64,000 nucleotides of DNA from an uncultured beta proteobacterium. GTDB lineage: Bacteria > Pseudomonadota > Gammaproteobacteria > Burkholderiales > Burkholderiaceae_B. Where the stretch lies: positions 1 through 64,000 of the forward strand of contig CAIJKV010000181.1 in assembly GCA_903821335.1 (NCBI GenBank), given 5' to 3'. A model generated the notes under the pieces. The model made no database searches. It worked only from the letters and a program-made list of their open reading frames with translations, and had not been told where the DNA came from. The position numbers and the translations under genes were made by a program. Shown in pieces: positions 1-8,337 of the stretch. Position 1 is the first letter of the stretch; each line of letters opens with the position of its first letter.

Positions 1-1259
1 GTGTGCTGGTGCAACTGCGGCTCACACGCGGCGGGTTTGATCACGGCGCCGTCAGGGCAAAGATTTCCACGCAAGATCGCAAGACTGCCACCTGATACGA
101 GCGCCCGGTCTGCGTGGAGGATCACCGTCTCGTCATACACCGGCGCACCCGCAATGTTGGCGCCCAGCGTTTGTCCATTCACTGTCAGCGCAGAGGGATG
201 CAGCAAGCCCGGACGCTCGTCGTCGAGCCGTGCGAGCAGCCCGCGCAAGCCGCCCGCATAATAAAAGTCTTCCATCAAATAGGTGCCGGCCGGCCGCAGA
301 TTGGCGATCAAGGGGGTGTGGGTCGCCAGCTCGTCAAACCGCTCGAGGGAAAGTCGCACGCCAGCCCGACCAGCCATCGCCAGCAAGTGCACCAGTGCGT
401 TGGTTGATCCGCCAAGCGACAGGATCGTGATGATCGCATTGTCAAAGGCAGCTGGCGTCAGGATCTCGGACGGCCGCAAGTCTTCCCACACCATGTCCAC
501 GATACGCTGGCCAGTTGCCACTGCCATCTGGGCGTGGCGCGAATCGGGGGCGGGGATGGAGGCCGCGCCCGGCAACGTCAGTCCCAGGGCTTCCGCCACG
601 CTGGTCATCGTGCTGGCCGTGCCCATCGTCATGCAATGACCCGGGCTACGGGCGATACCCGAAAGTATTTCGTCCCACTGCGCGTGATTGATCGCTCCGG
701 CGCGTAAGGCATCCCAACCCTTGAACATGTCACTGCCCGATCCAAGTGTCTTGCCACCTGCATTGCCGCGCAACATGGGCCCTGCCGGCATGAAGATCAT
801 CGGCAGACCCATGGAGGTCGCCCCCATGATCAGACCAGGCGTGGTCTTGTCGCAGCCTCCCATCAGGACGGCGCCATCAACTGGATAGGACCGCAACAAC
901 TCCTCGGCCTCGATGGCCAACAGATTGCGATACATCAGCGGACTTGGCTTCTGAAACGGCTCGGCCAGCGACATGGCAGGCAACTCCAGTGGGAAGCCGC
1001 CTGCCTTGAGCACGCCACGCTTGATCTCCTCGACACGAACCTTGAAGTGACTATGGCAGGGATTGATATCGCTCCAGGTGTTGAGAATCGCGATCACGGG
1101 CCGACCAACGTAATCGTCGGGCACATGGCCGAGCTGGGCCATGCGGGACCGATGATTAAAGGTACGCATGCCCTCTTTGCCAAACCAGCGCCACGAGCGC
1201 AACTGATCGGGTTGAAGGCGTGTTCTGACCGCTGCGGTGGTCGGCTCGAGTGTTTCCAT
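1..1259 (-). CDS. IlvD/Edd-family dehydratase (sugar-acid or dihydroxy-acid), 3' end missing
   Basis: About 419 N-terminal residues of an IlvD/Edd dehydratase; the C-terminus lies beyond position 1. These iron-sulfur enzymes dehydrate dihydroxy acids or aldonic acids to 2-keto acids. Cluster cysteines are visible in INPCHSHF, MGGCDKTTPG and PGHCMTMGTAST. The opening SWRWFGKEGMRTFNHRSRM resembles the pentonate/arabonate dehydratase branch more than biosynthetic IlvD. Adjacent Bug and UxuA-like genes also fit sugar-acid catabolism. Two ATGs stand in tandem (1262 and 1259); AGGGG spaces better with the second. The family is clear; the substrate is inferred. Confidence 0.9.
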   Translation of the reverse strand, partial: METLEPTTAAVRTRLQPDQLRSWRWFGKEGMRTFNHRSRMAQLGHVPDDYVGRPVIAILNTWSDINPCHSHFKVRVEEIKRGVLKAGGFPLELPAMSLAEPFQKPSPLMYRNLLAIEAEELLRSYPVDGAVLMGGCDKTTPGLIMGATSMGLPMIFMPAGPMLRGNAGGKTLGSGSDMFKGWDALRAGAINHAQWDEILSGIARSPGHCMTMGTASTMTSVAEALGLTLPGAASIPAPDSRHAQMAVATGQRIVDMVWEDLRPSEILTPAAFDNAIITILSLGGSTNALVHLLAMAGRAGVRLSLERFDELATHTPLIANLRPAGTYLMEDFYYAGGLRGLLARLDDERPGLLHPSALTVNGQTLGANIAGAPVYDETVILHADRALVSGGSLAILRGNLCPDGAVIKPAACEPQLHQH

Positions 1260-1284
1260 CATGTCCCCTGCGTGCTGATTGGTC

Positions 1285-2262
1285 TTATTCGGGCTTGATG
1301 CCACCCGCCTTAATCACCTTGGTCCAGCCTTCAGCTTCCTTTTTCACAAAGTCTGCATACGCTTGCGAACCGGGTTGAGGGACGACGAACCCATCCGCTG
1401 TCAGTTTTTGTTTAAACGAATCGGACTGAAGTGCTTGCGCCCACGCAGCCTCAAGCTTGTCGATGATGGGCTTTGGAGTGCCCTTGGGTGCTGAAAGTCC
1501 GGACCAGGACAAGGCTTCAAAACCAGGATATCCCGCCTCACTCAGCGTGGGCACGTCCGGATAAAGCGGATTGCGCGCAACGCTGGTGACCGCCAGCGCC
1601 CGCAATTTTCCCGCCTTGATGTTTTGCAGAGCCACATCCTGATTGATGAACATCATGGGAATGGTTCCACCCAGAATATCAATCATCATCGGACCACCCC
1701 CGCGATAAGGAATACCGACCATATCCAGACCTGCTGTTTGCTTGAACAATTCCATGGCCATGTGGCCCGAGGCCGCATTGGTGTACCCATAGTTCAGCTT
1801 GCCGGGATTGGCCTTCACATAGTCGACGACATCCTTGACCGTCATGAAGGGCGTCTGGGGATTCACCACCAGAAGGTTGGGACCGGAATGGACCTGCCCG
1901 ATATGAATGAAGTCCGTGTTCGAGTCATATTTCAGATTCGGATACAGTCCATGGGCGACCGCGTTTTGACCGACCCCAGTCATTACCAGCGTATAGCCGT
2001 CGGGGGCGGCGTGTGCGGCCCTGTCCGTACCAATCGTGCCGCCGGCACCCCCAATATTTTCAACAATAAAGGGCTGCTTGAGGATTTTGGATAATTCAGA
2101 CGCGGCCAGTCGCCCCATCACGTCGCTGGTGCCACCTGCGGGAAAGGGCACGATTATTTTTACCGCCTTGGCGGGATAGTCCGACTGCGCAATCGCAGTC
2201 AGACTCACGACAGCCCCCAGGCCGGCGAGCAATACTTTGCTGAATATATTTTTTAATTTCAT
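1285..2262 (-). CDS. Bug/TctC-family periplasmic substrate-binding receptor
   Basis: A 325-residue extracytoplasmic receptor of the tripartite tricarboxylate transporter (Bug) family. It has a Sec-type signal peptide ending near ALA/AQS. The ligand-loop signatures VPFPAGGTSDVMGR and HAAPDGYTLV are present. Bug proteins bind organic acids or related small solutes in the periplasm. No TctA or TctB membrane subunits are nearby, so it must use a distant transporter or act as a sensor. GGAGA precedes the ATG. It lies 25 bases downstream of the IlvD-type dehydratase start in the same direction as UxuA, suggesting one UxuA-Bug-IlvD operon with a sugar-acid ligand. Confidence 0.93.
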   Translation of the reverse strand: MKLKNIFSKVLLAGLGAVVSLTAIAQSDYPAKAVKIIVPFPAGGTSDVMGRLAASELSKILKQPFIVENIGGAGGTIGTDRAAHAAPDGYTLVMTGVGQNAVAHGLYPNLKYDSNTDFIHIGQVHSGPNLLVVNPQTPFMTVKDVVDYVKANPGKLNYGYTNAASGHMAMELFKQTAGLDMVGIPYRGGGPMMIDILGGTIPMMFINQDVALQNIKAGKLRALAVTSVARNPLYPDVPTLSEAGYPGFEALSWSGLSAPKGTPKPIIDKLEAAWAQALQSDSFKQKLTADGFVVPQPGSQAYADFVKKEAEGWTKVIKAGGIKPE

Positions 2263-2311
2263 GAGATTGTCTCCGTGTTTTTTACTTGTATTTCAACGCA
2301 GCGTAAGCGAG

Positions 2312-3391
2312 TTAATCAACCAGCGTGGCGATTCGTGGCTGATAACCCGCAGCCTGCAACAGCCCGCGGGTGTAGCCCAGTGCGAACGCCATGAACCGTT
2401 CACGGTTAGGATCCAGGTCAGATAAGGGTACATGATCGGGACACAATATTCCGCTGTAGCCAGCACGTCTGTAGGTCTGGATCGCTTGGTTCATATCCAC
2501 ATCGCCTTCGTCCGGGAATACCTCGGCGAAATCCAGATACCCACCACGTATATTACGAAAATGGACCATGAATATGCGCGGAGCGAATTCCTCGATCGCG
2601 CGCATCACATAAGCGTTGGGTTCAGGTGCCATTTCAGCGACCGTGCCCTGACAAAAATTCAGTCCATGATTGGGGCTTGCCGAAAGCGCTAGGAATCTGC
2701 GCATACCTTCGATCGAACCCAGCACATGTTCAACACCGTTTAGTCCACCCACCGGGTAGGCGGGATCATGGGGGTGGCAGGCAAGCCGGATGCCTGCCTT
2801 GTCAGCCGCCGGCACCAGTTCACCGATCAGGAATTCGATGGCTCGCCAACTCGACTCTTCGGTCACTGCAGGCACTTCCTTCGCCATTTTCTGACCACAA
2901 AGGGCCGTCGCAACAGAATCGCCCTCTTCCTGGTTAGTCGGATACCCGACCCCCCAGTAACTGTGCTTGCGATCAGCTTCGGGCGTATAGGCGGCTAGTT
3001 TGAAGCCGCTATATTGCACACCACCGCGCCCCACGCGTAAACCGGTCCGAGTGATCCCAACCATCTGCACGTTGTATTTGAGCGTAGTCAGTCCCGCGTC
3101 CGCTGCGATCTGAATGTTCTGCTTGAGCACCTCAGCCTGCATGCGCGCACTCGCCTCATCCGTCATAAAGTCCAGCAGAATCGACCCGACATCAAGCGCG
3201 AACACATCGATGACCAGGCCAAAACTCTCGACCCATTCGCGGTAGGCACGCAATTTGTCGACGTCCCAAACGCCTCCTGGGCGCACAAGGTCCGTTCCAC
3301 GGTTGTCGATGACGACACGCTCGACGCCGAGTTGGGCCGTCAGGCGCAGCCTTTGCGCTGGCGGATTAATCAGTTGCTCTCCGATGTACAT
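2312..3391 (-). CDS. Mannonate dehydratase-like (UxuA family) protein
   Basis: A 359-residue TIM-barrel protein of the UxuA/xylose-isomerase-like superfamily. Characterised UxuA converts D-mannonate to 2-keto-3-deoxygluconate with a divalent metal. Visible UxuA-type motifs are HPHDPAYPVGG, GLNFCQGT, and HFRNIRGGYLDFAEVFPDEGD followed by VDM. It is somewhat shorter than E. coli UxuA (394). The ATG is preceded by GGAAAG. It is the promoter-proximal gene of the presumed minus-strand operon with the Bug receptor and IlvD-type dehydratase. Whether it acts on mannonate or another aldonic acid cannot be told from sequence. Confidence 0.85.
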   Translation of the reverse strand: MYIGEQLINPPAQRLRLTAQLGVERVVIDNRGTDLVRPGGVWDVDKLRAYREWVESFGLVIDVFALDVGSILLDFMTDEASARMQAEVLKQNIQIAADAGLTTLKYNVQMVGITRTGLRVGRGGVQYSGFKLAAYTPEADRKHSYWGVGYPTNQEEGDSVATALCGQKMAKEVPAVTEESSWRAIEFLIGELVPAADKAGIRLACHPHDPAYPVGGLNGVEHVLGSIEGMRRFLALSASPNHGLNFCQGTVAEMAPEPNAYVMRAIEEFAPRIFMVHFRNIRGGYLDFAEVFPDEGDVDMNQAIQTYRRAGYSGILCPDHVPLSDLDPNRERFMAFALGYTRGLLQAAGYQPRIATLVD

Positions 3392-3494
3392 GCCGGACTT
3401 TCCAAAAATGAGGTAAAAATTTGATCAAACAGCGGGAACCCATTTTCAGGCGGACAATGCATAGAAGCAACGGACGTCGAAAAATTCGGCAGGG

Positions 3495-3517
3495 TCTGTC
3501 CCACTTACTGGGACAGA
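3495..3517. promoter_or_regulatory. Perfect 9-bp inverted repeat in divergent intergenic region
   Basis: TCTGTCCCA and TGGGACAGA form perfect arms around the spacer CTTAC. The repeat sits between the divergent UxuA-like operon and the cyclotransferase-like gene. No T-run follows, so it is not a typical terminator. It could be an operator or the remnant of a small repeat element. Confidence 0.45.
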
Positions 3518-3556
3518 ACGCCCGTTCAGGACTCCCCGAACCCATGGGACGCATCA

Positions 3557-3952
3557 ATGAAAAATATCTTTAGCTATGGTTCTCTCATGTATGCGGCGGT
3601 GTTCGACCCGGTCGCAGGTTCAACCGCACGACCCACTCTCGCAACGCTCAAAGACTGGTCCAGGCACCGGATCATGTCCAAAAGCTATCCTGCAGCCGTT
3701 CCAGCCTTCGGCGCCCAGATCGAAGGCGTGCTCTGGCAAGACGTCGGACAGGACGCGGTCGCACGCCTGGATCGTTTTGAAGGGGATGAATATCGGCGAG
3801 AAACCGTGGTGGTGACCAAGGCGGACGGTCTGACGGTCGACGCCGACATCTATCGATGGCTCGATACCACGACCCTTGAACCGGAAGACTGGTCCAGGGA
3901 GGAATTTGAAAAGATGCATCTTGAATCTTTTTTCCGGATTCACGCATCCTGA
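3557..3952 (+). CDS. Gamma-glutamylcyclotransferase (AIG2-like) family protein
   Basis: A 131-residue GGCT-fold protein. The N-terminus FSYGSLMYAAVF holds the family's YGSL substrate-binding loop. DRFEGDEYRRETV contains the acidic residue expected as general base in the FEG.Y.R segment. Family members cyclise gamma-glutamyl amines to 5-oxoproline, but many bacterial homologues are uncharacterised. It is a stand-alone gene on the plus strand, 36 bases before the CitE-like gene. Length is typical of the small bacterial members. Confidence 0.82.
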   Translation: MKNIFSYGSLMYAAVFDPVAGSTARPTLATLKDWSRHRIMSKSYPAAVPAFGAQIEGVLWQDVGQDAVARLDRFEGDEYRRETVVVTKADGLTVDADIYRWLDTTTLEPEDWSREEFEKMHLESFFRIHAS

Positions 3953-3988
3953 TATGCTCTGTAGAAAAACTATCGGGACGAAATCTCA

Positions 3989-4870
3989 ATGAGAAGCAAA
4001 CTGTTTGTCCCCGGCTCACGTCCGGAACTCTTTGACAAGGCACTATCAAGCGAGGCCGACGCGCTGTCTTTTGATCTTGAAGACGCGGTCGCCGCACCGA
4101 AGAAAGTGCAAGCCCGCGCCACGCTTGCCACCTGGTTGCAGTCACTCGCAGTGATCAATAGTGTGAAAACGATCATCGTACGGGTCAATGCAATGGACAC
4201 CCCCTGGTTCACCGATGACATTGACCAGGTTGTGCAACCTGGTTTGTGCATGATCAACCTGCCCAAGCCCGACAGCGTCGACGACGTCCTTGAGACCGTG
4301 CGCGAGATTGAGATCGCGGAGCGTCGCAATGGCGTCAACACTGACGGTCAACATCCGGTACGGCTGTTACTTAACATAGAAACGCCCAAATCATTGCGCA
4401 TTGCGCATGCGCTCGCCGCGGCCCACCCTCGCGTTGCGGGACTGCAACTGGGGCTCGCCGATCTGTTTGAACCGCTGTCGATTTCCCGTCAACAATCGTT
4501 CGCAATCAAAAACGCGATGTTCCAGGTCAGGATGGCCGCTGGTGAAGCGGGCGTCGCGGCCTTCGACTCCGCCTTCGCAGATATCGGCAACACAGAAGGC
4601 TTTCTGGCCGAGGCGACACTTGCGGCGACCCTTGGCTTTGCGGGCAAGAGCTGTATCCACCCCAGTCAGGTGGCACTGGCCAATCAGGCATTTCGCCCAA
4701 CTGACCAAGCCATCTCCCACGCACTGCGGGTGGTCGAGGCAGCCCGCGAGGCCGACGAGAAGGGCGTGGGGGCCTACGTCGTGGATGGAAAGATGATCGA
4801 CCCACCTTTCGTCAGAAGCGCGCAGGCACTCGTGGCCAACGCCCGACGCCTGGGTTTGCTGCCCGCTTAA
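3989..4870 (+). CDS. CitE-like CoA ester lyase (HpcH/HpaI aldolase family)
   Basis: A 293-residue CitE-like lyase opening with KLFVPGSRPELFDKAL and DALSFDLEDAVAAPKK, the typical start of this TIM barrel. GLQLGLADL and GKSCIHPSQVALAN match later family motifs, and a metal-binding glutamate in LLNIET is kept. Relatives cleave malyl-CoA, citramalyl-CoA or beta-hydroxyacyl-CoA esters, or hydrolyse malyl-CoA. The gene is followed closely by a Bug receptor and a class III CoA-transferase in the same direction. This suggests activation of a dicarboxylate to its CoA thioester followed by C-C cleavage. Confidence 0.88.
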   Translation: MRSKLFVPGSRPELFDKALSSEADALSFDLEDAVAAPKKVQARATLATWLQSLAVINSVKTIIVRVNAMDTPWFTDDIDQVVQPGLCMINLPKPDSVDDVLETVREIEIAERRNGVNTDGQHPVRLLLNIETPKSLRIAHALAAAHPRVAGLQLGLADLFEPLSISRQQSFAIKNAMFQVRMAAGEAGVAAFDSAFADIGNTEGFLAEATLAATLGFAGKSCIHPSQVALANQAFRPTDQAISHALRVVEAAREADEKGVGAYVVDGKMIDPPFVRSAQALVANARRLGLLPA

Positions 4871-4915
4871 TCGTCGAATCTATCCCCGCACCACAGAACA
4901 GGCACAAGCCAGATC

Positions 4916-5908
4916 ATGTCTTTCCTTCGATTCGCAGGTTCTCTGCGACCAAGCCTGGGGCGCATACTCTCGCTTATCCTGTTGCCCGTGGCAACTGCCT
5001 GCGCACAGGTGCCCTACCCTTCAAAGCCTGTCACCCTGCTGGTTGGCAGCGCGCCTGGAGGATCGAACGATATTTTTGCCCGCGCGATTGCCAAGCGATT
5101 ACAGCTTGCGTGGGGTCAGCCATTCGTCGTCGAGAATAAGCCTGCCGCCGGTGGAGTACTGGCCAACACGCTCGTGGCCAAGTCCGCGCCAGACGGCTAC
5201 ACACTTGTCGTGCTGTCATCCACATTTACGACGGGTGCCGCGATTCGCACTAATCTGCAGTATGACGCGATCCAGAATTTTGCACCGATTGCCATGCTGG
5301 CCAAAGGCCCCTTATTCATCACCGTCAGCAATCACACTCCCTTCAAGAGCATCGCCGAACTCGTCGCCTATTGCCGTGAACATCCTCACAAGCTGAATTA
5401 CGGCTCTTCCGGTGTCGGCAGCATCAATCAATTCGCGACCGAGCTGTTTGCCGACGCGGCGCAGATCAAGCTGACTCACGTTCCCTACAAGGGCATGAAC
5501 CCCGCCGTCACCGACCTGATCGGCGGCCAGATTGACATGATCGTGGCCAGTGCCCCTTCGCTCCTGGCGCAAATCAACGGCGAAAAAATTCGCGCTCTGG
5601 CCGTCACCACAACCAGTCAATCCGCCGTCGCACCGTCAGTGCCTTCACTTGGCGACTCGGGTTACGCGCGCGCCACGGTAGATTTGTGGTGGGGTATCCT
5701 CGCGCCAGCAGGCACACCCACCCCGATCATTGAGAAGCTCAACAACGAGATCAACAAGATCGTCGCCTCGGAAGAAATGAAATCATTTTTCCTCAAGGAA
5801 GGTGCAGAACCGGTCGCGATGACACCGCCAGAATTCGCACAATACATCGCTCAGGAAATTACTCGCTGGAAACAAGTCGCGGCTGCCGCGGACATACAGC
5901 CGGAATAG
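4916..5908 (+). CDS. Bug/TctC-family periplasmic substrate-binding receptor
   Basis: A 330-residue Bug receptor. The signal peptide ends near ATACAQ. The family signatures LLVGSAPGGSNDIFAR and KSAPDGYTLVVL are present. It lies 45 bases after the CitE-like gene and is followed at once by a CoA-transferase, giving a three-gene operon. The ligand is probably the carboxylate handled by these two enzymes. No TctA/TctB is encoded beside it. Confidence 0.93.
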   Translation: MSFLRFAGSLRPSLGRILSLILLPVATACAQVPYPSKPVTLLVGSAPGGSNDIFARAIAKRLQLAWGQPFVVENKPAAGGVLANTLVAKSAPDGYTLVVLSSTFTTGAAIRTNLQYDAIQNFAPIAMLAKGPLFITVSNHTPFKSIAELVAYCREHPHKLNYGSSGVGSINQFATELFADAAQIKLTHVPYKGMNPAVTDLIGGQIDMIVASAPSLLAQINGEKIRALAVTTTSQSAVAPSVPSLGDSGYARATVDLWWGILAPAGTPTPIIEKLNNEINKIVASEEMKSFFLKEGAEPVAMTPPEFAQYIAQEITRWKQVAAAADIQPE

Positions 5909-5911
5909 AAA

Positions 5912-7135
5912 ATGTTGAACAAAAAATCTCCAGACTCTGGCCTGCCAAGCGCGCCAGCATCCCTGCTTCCCATCCGTACCGGTCCACGCGGTCCACTCTC
6001 GGGCATTCGTGTCCTGGACCTGTCGGCCTACATCGCCGGCCCCTATGGCTGTTCATTGCTGGCCGACCAGGGTGCGCAGGTGATCAAGATCGAACCGCCT
6101 GCTGGCGACAACTTGCGTAAATATCCATCGTCCCTTGAAACAGAAAGCCGCGCGTTCCTGGGCGTCAACCGTAGCAAACTCGGCGCGGTTCTCGACTTGA
6201 AAGTCGCGGCTGACCTGGACGTACTGATCGCGCTGGTTCGTTCAGCGGACGTGTTGGTTCACAATTTTCGTCCCAGCGTGCCGCCCAGGCTGGGTATCGC
6301 CTACGAACAGCTTAAAGTCATCAATCCGCGACTCATCTATTGCGCCGTCAGTGGTTATGGTGAAACCGGTCCATTAAAAGAAAAAGCCGGTTACGACCAG
6401 GTCCTGCAAACCATGACGGGTATGTGTGTGATGCAGGGAAAGAAAGACGGACCTCCCGAGATACTCTACGGATCCGTGGTGGACTATTACGCTTCGGCGC
6501 TTGTGGCAGCCGGTGTGTCGTCAGCGCTGTACGAGCGTGAACGCAGTGGAGAGGGTCAGTTCGTGGGCGTATCGTTGCTGGCCGCCGCACTCACGATGCA
6601 ATCGGCACGCCTGATCTGGGCTGACGACGAACCCAGAGATGTCGGGCGAGACATGCGATCCGGGGGGATCACGGGCTTGCACCCGACACGCGAAGGCTAC
6701 CTCTACATTTCCGCGAACACCGCTCACTTCTGGCAAGCGCTTTGCAAAAAAACAGCGCTTGAGGAATTGCTGACCACCGACCGCTACGACACGGTGCGCA
6801 AGCGTGCCCAGCACCAGCAGGAAATTGTGCCCAAACTGCATGAAGCACTGCGCTGGCGTTCAGCACTGGAGTGGGAAGCCCTGTTTGGTGAAGAGGTCCC
6901 CTGTGCCGCTGTGCGCACAATCGAGGACATGTTCGACCATCCGCAAGTGGCCGCCGAGGACATGATCACGGATTTCGCACACCCTGTCGTGGGCGGCTAT
7001 CGCGGACTCAAACGCACCATCCGCTTCGGACGCACTCCGGGGCCGGCACCCTTCGCCGCCCCCACGCTGGGCCAGCATACGGACGCAGTGATCGATGAGG
7101 CCGGGCGGATCGCGCCCGGTTCGCAACTGTCCTAG
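5912..7135 (+). CDS. Class III (CaiB/BaiF) CoA-transferase
   Basis: A 407-residue family III CoA-transferase. These enzymes move CoA between carboxylates through an aspartyl-CoA thioester. The N-terminal block GIRVLDLSAYIAGPYG and LADQGAQVIKIEPP is typical. The expected catalytic aspartate lies in GYGETGPLKEKAGYDQV. It starts three bases after the Bug stop codon, with GGAATAG upstream. With the CitE-like lyase it would form an activation-cleavage pair, as in itaconate, citramalate or malate CoA pathways. No hydratase of the itaconate route is seen here. Confidence 0.92.
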   Translation: MLNKKSPDSGLPSAPASLLPIRTGPRGPLSGIRVLDLSAYIAGPYGCSLLADQGAQVIKIEPPAGDNLRKYPSSLETESRAFLGVNRSKLGAVLDLKVAADLDVLIALVRSADVLVHNFRPSVPPRLGIAYEQLKVINPRLIYCAVSGYGETGPLKEKAGYDQVLQTMTGMCVMQGKKDGPPEILYGSVVDYYASALVAAGVSSALYERERSGEGQFVGVSLLAAALTMQSARLIWADDEPRDVGRDMRSGGITGLHPTREGYLYISANTAHFWQALCKKTALEELLTTDRYDTVRKRAQHQQEIVPKLHEALRWRSALEWEALFGEEVPCAAVRTIEDMFDHPQVAAEDMITDFAHPVVGGYRGLKRTIRFGRTPGPAPFAAPTLGQHTDAVIDEAGRIAPGSQLS

Positions 7136-7167
7136 CGCCAACCGCGACGCCTGGCACCCTGACGGGC

Positions 7168-8253
7168 TCAGGTACGTCGGGCTGCAATCACCGGACGCAG
7201 GCGCTGCGCGGCGTCGTGAATCATCGTTTCGGTGGTAGCCCAGTCCACACAACTATCCGTCACGGAACAACCGTAGATCATCTTGCTGTGATCGGCCTGA
7301 ATGGGTTGATTGCCAGCGACAAGGTTCGACTCGATCATGGTGCCGACAATTGACCGGTTGCCCGCCACGATCTGGCCAATAACGTCCGCCATGACCAGGG
7401 GTTGCAACTCGGGCTTTTTATAGCTGTTGGCGTGCGAACAGTCCACAACGATACTCGGTGTCAGCTTTGACTGCTTCATCGCTGCAGCGGCAAGGGAAAC
7501 GGATACCGTGTCGTAATTCGGCCGGCCATCTCCACCACGCAAGACCAGATGACCGTAAGGATTGCCGGTGGTGTGGACGATGGCGACCTGACCGTCACTG
7601 TTGATTCCCAGGAATCGGTGTGGACGTGCGGCCGAGAGAATCGCGTTGATCGCGATCGACACGTCACCATTGGTGCCGTTTTTGAAGCCAACCGGAGTCG
7701 AGAGGCCAGACGACATTTCCCGATGGGTTTGCGACTCGGTCGTGCGTGCGCCAATTGCGTTCCAGGTGATGAGGTCACCCAGATATTGCGGCGAAATCGG
7801 ATCAAGCGCCTCAGTGCCGGCTGGCAGCCCCAGTTCATTGACATCGAGCAAAAATTGGCGTGCCCGGGTCATGCCTTGATCAATTCGAAAGGAATCATCC
7901 ATGTCCGGGTCATTGATGTACCCCTTCCAGCCAACCGTCGTTCGGGGCTTTTCAAAATACACACGCATGATGATCAGCAACGCATCAGAGACCTCGTCGG
8001 CCAGCGCCTTGAGTCGTCGCGCATAGTCCAGCCCCGCCACGGGGTCGTGGATCGAGCAGGGTCCGACCACGATGAAATGCCTGAGATCTTCACCGCGCAG
8101 TATCCTGATAAGTGCCGCGCGGCCTTGCGTGATCGTGGCTGCAGCCCCGGCGCTGAGGGGCAGTTGAGTCTGCACGACCTCTGGAGTAGGCATGGCATGA
8201 AAGGCTGCAATATGCAGGTTGTCGATCGTGGGGGTGTTGGCAGAGGATGTCAT
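7168..8253 (-). CDS. aroG: 3-deoxy-7-phosphoheptulonate synthase (DAHP synthase, class I)
   Basis: This enzyme condenses phosphoenolpyruvate with erythrose 4-phosphate, the first step of the shikimate pathway. The protein has 361 residues from the chosen ATG, close to E. coli AroG (350). Visible motifs are VVGPCSIHDPVAGLDYARRL, RVYFEKPRTTVGWKGYINDP, GIGARTTESQTHREMSSGL-type residues, and IVDCSHANSYKK. The open frame continues upstream to 8364 with ATGs at 8280 and 8364, but family similarity begins after 8253. It is divergent from dinB. Which aromatic amino acid inhibits it cannot be read from sequence. Confidence 0.95.
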   Translation of the reverse strand: MTSSANTPTIDNLHIAAFHAMPTPEVVQTQLPLSAGAAATITQGRAALIRILRGEDLRHFIVVGPCSIHDPVAGLDYARRLKALADEVSDALLIIMRVYFEKPRTTVGWKGYINDPDMDDSFRIDQGMTRARQFLLDVNELGLPAGTEALDPISPQYLGDLITWNAIGARTTESQTHREMSSGLSTPVGFKNGTNGDVSIAINAILSAARPHRFLGINSDGQVAIVHTTGNPYGHLVLRGGDGRPNYDTVSVSLAAAAMKQSKLTPSIVVDCSHANSYKKPELQPLVMADVIGQIVAGNRSIVGTMIESNLVAGNQPIQADHSKMIYGCSVTDSCVDWATTETMIHDAAQRLRPVIAARRT

Positions 8254-8337
8254 GGTTGGTCTGAGTACGAAAAACAGCATTTTAGGCTCTCTGGCGCCAC
8301 ACGCACGGGCGAGGCCCGATTCAAATAAACTGCACGC

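Noticed and set aside
7549-8328. Long plus-strand open frame opposite aroG
   Set aside because: It is the antisense shadow of a well-supported DAHP synthase and shows no family motif.
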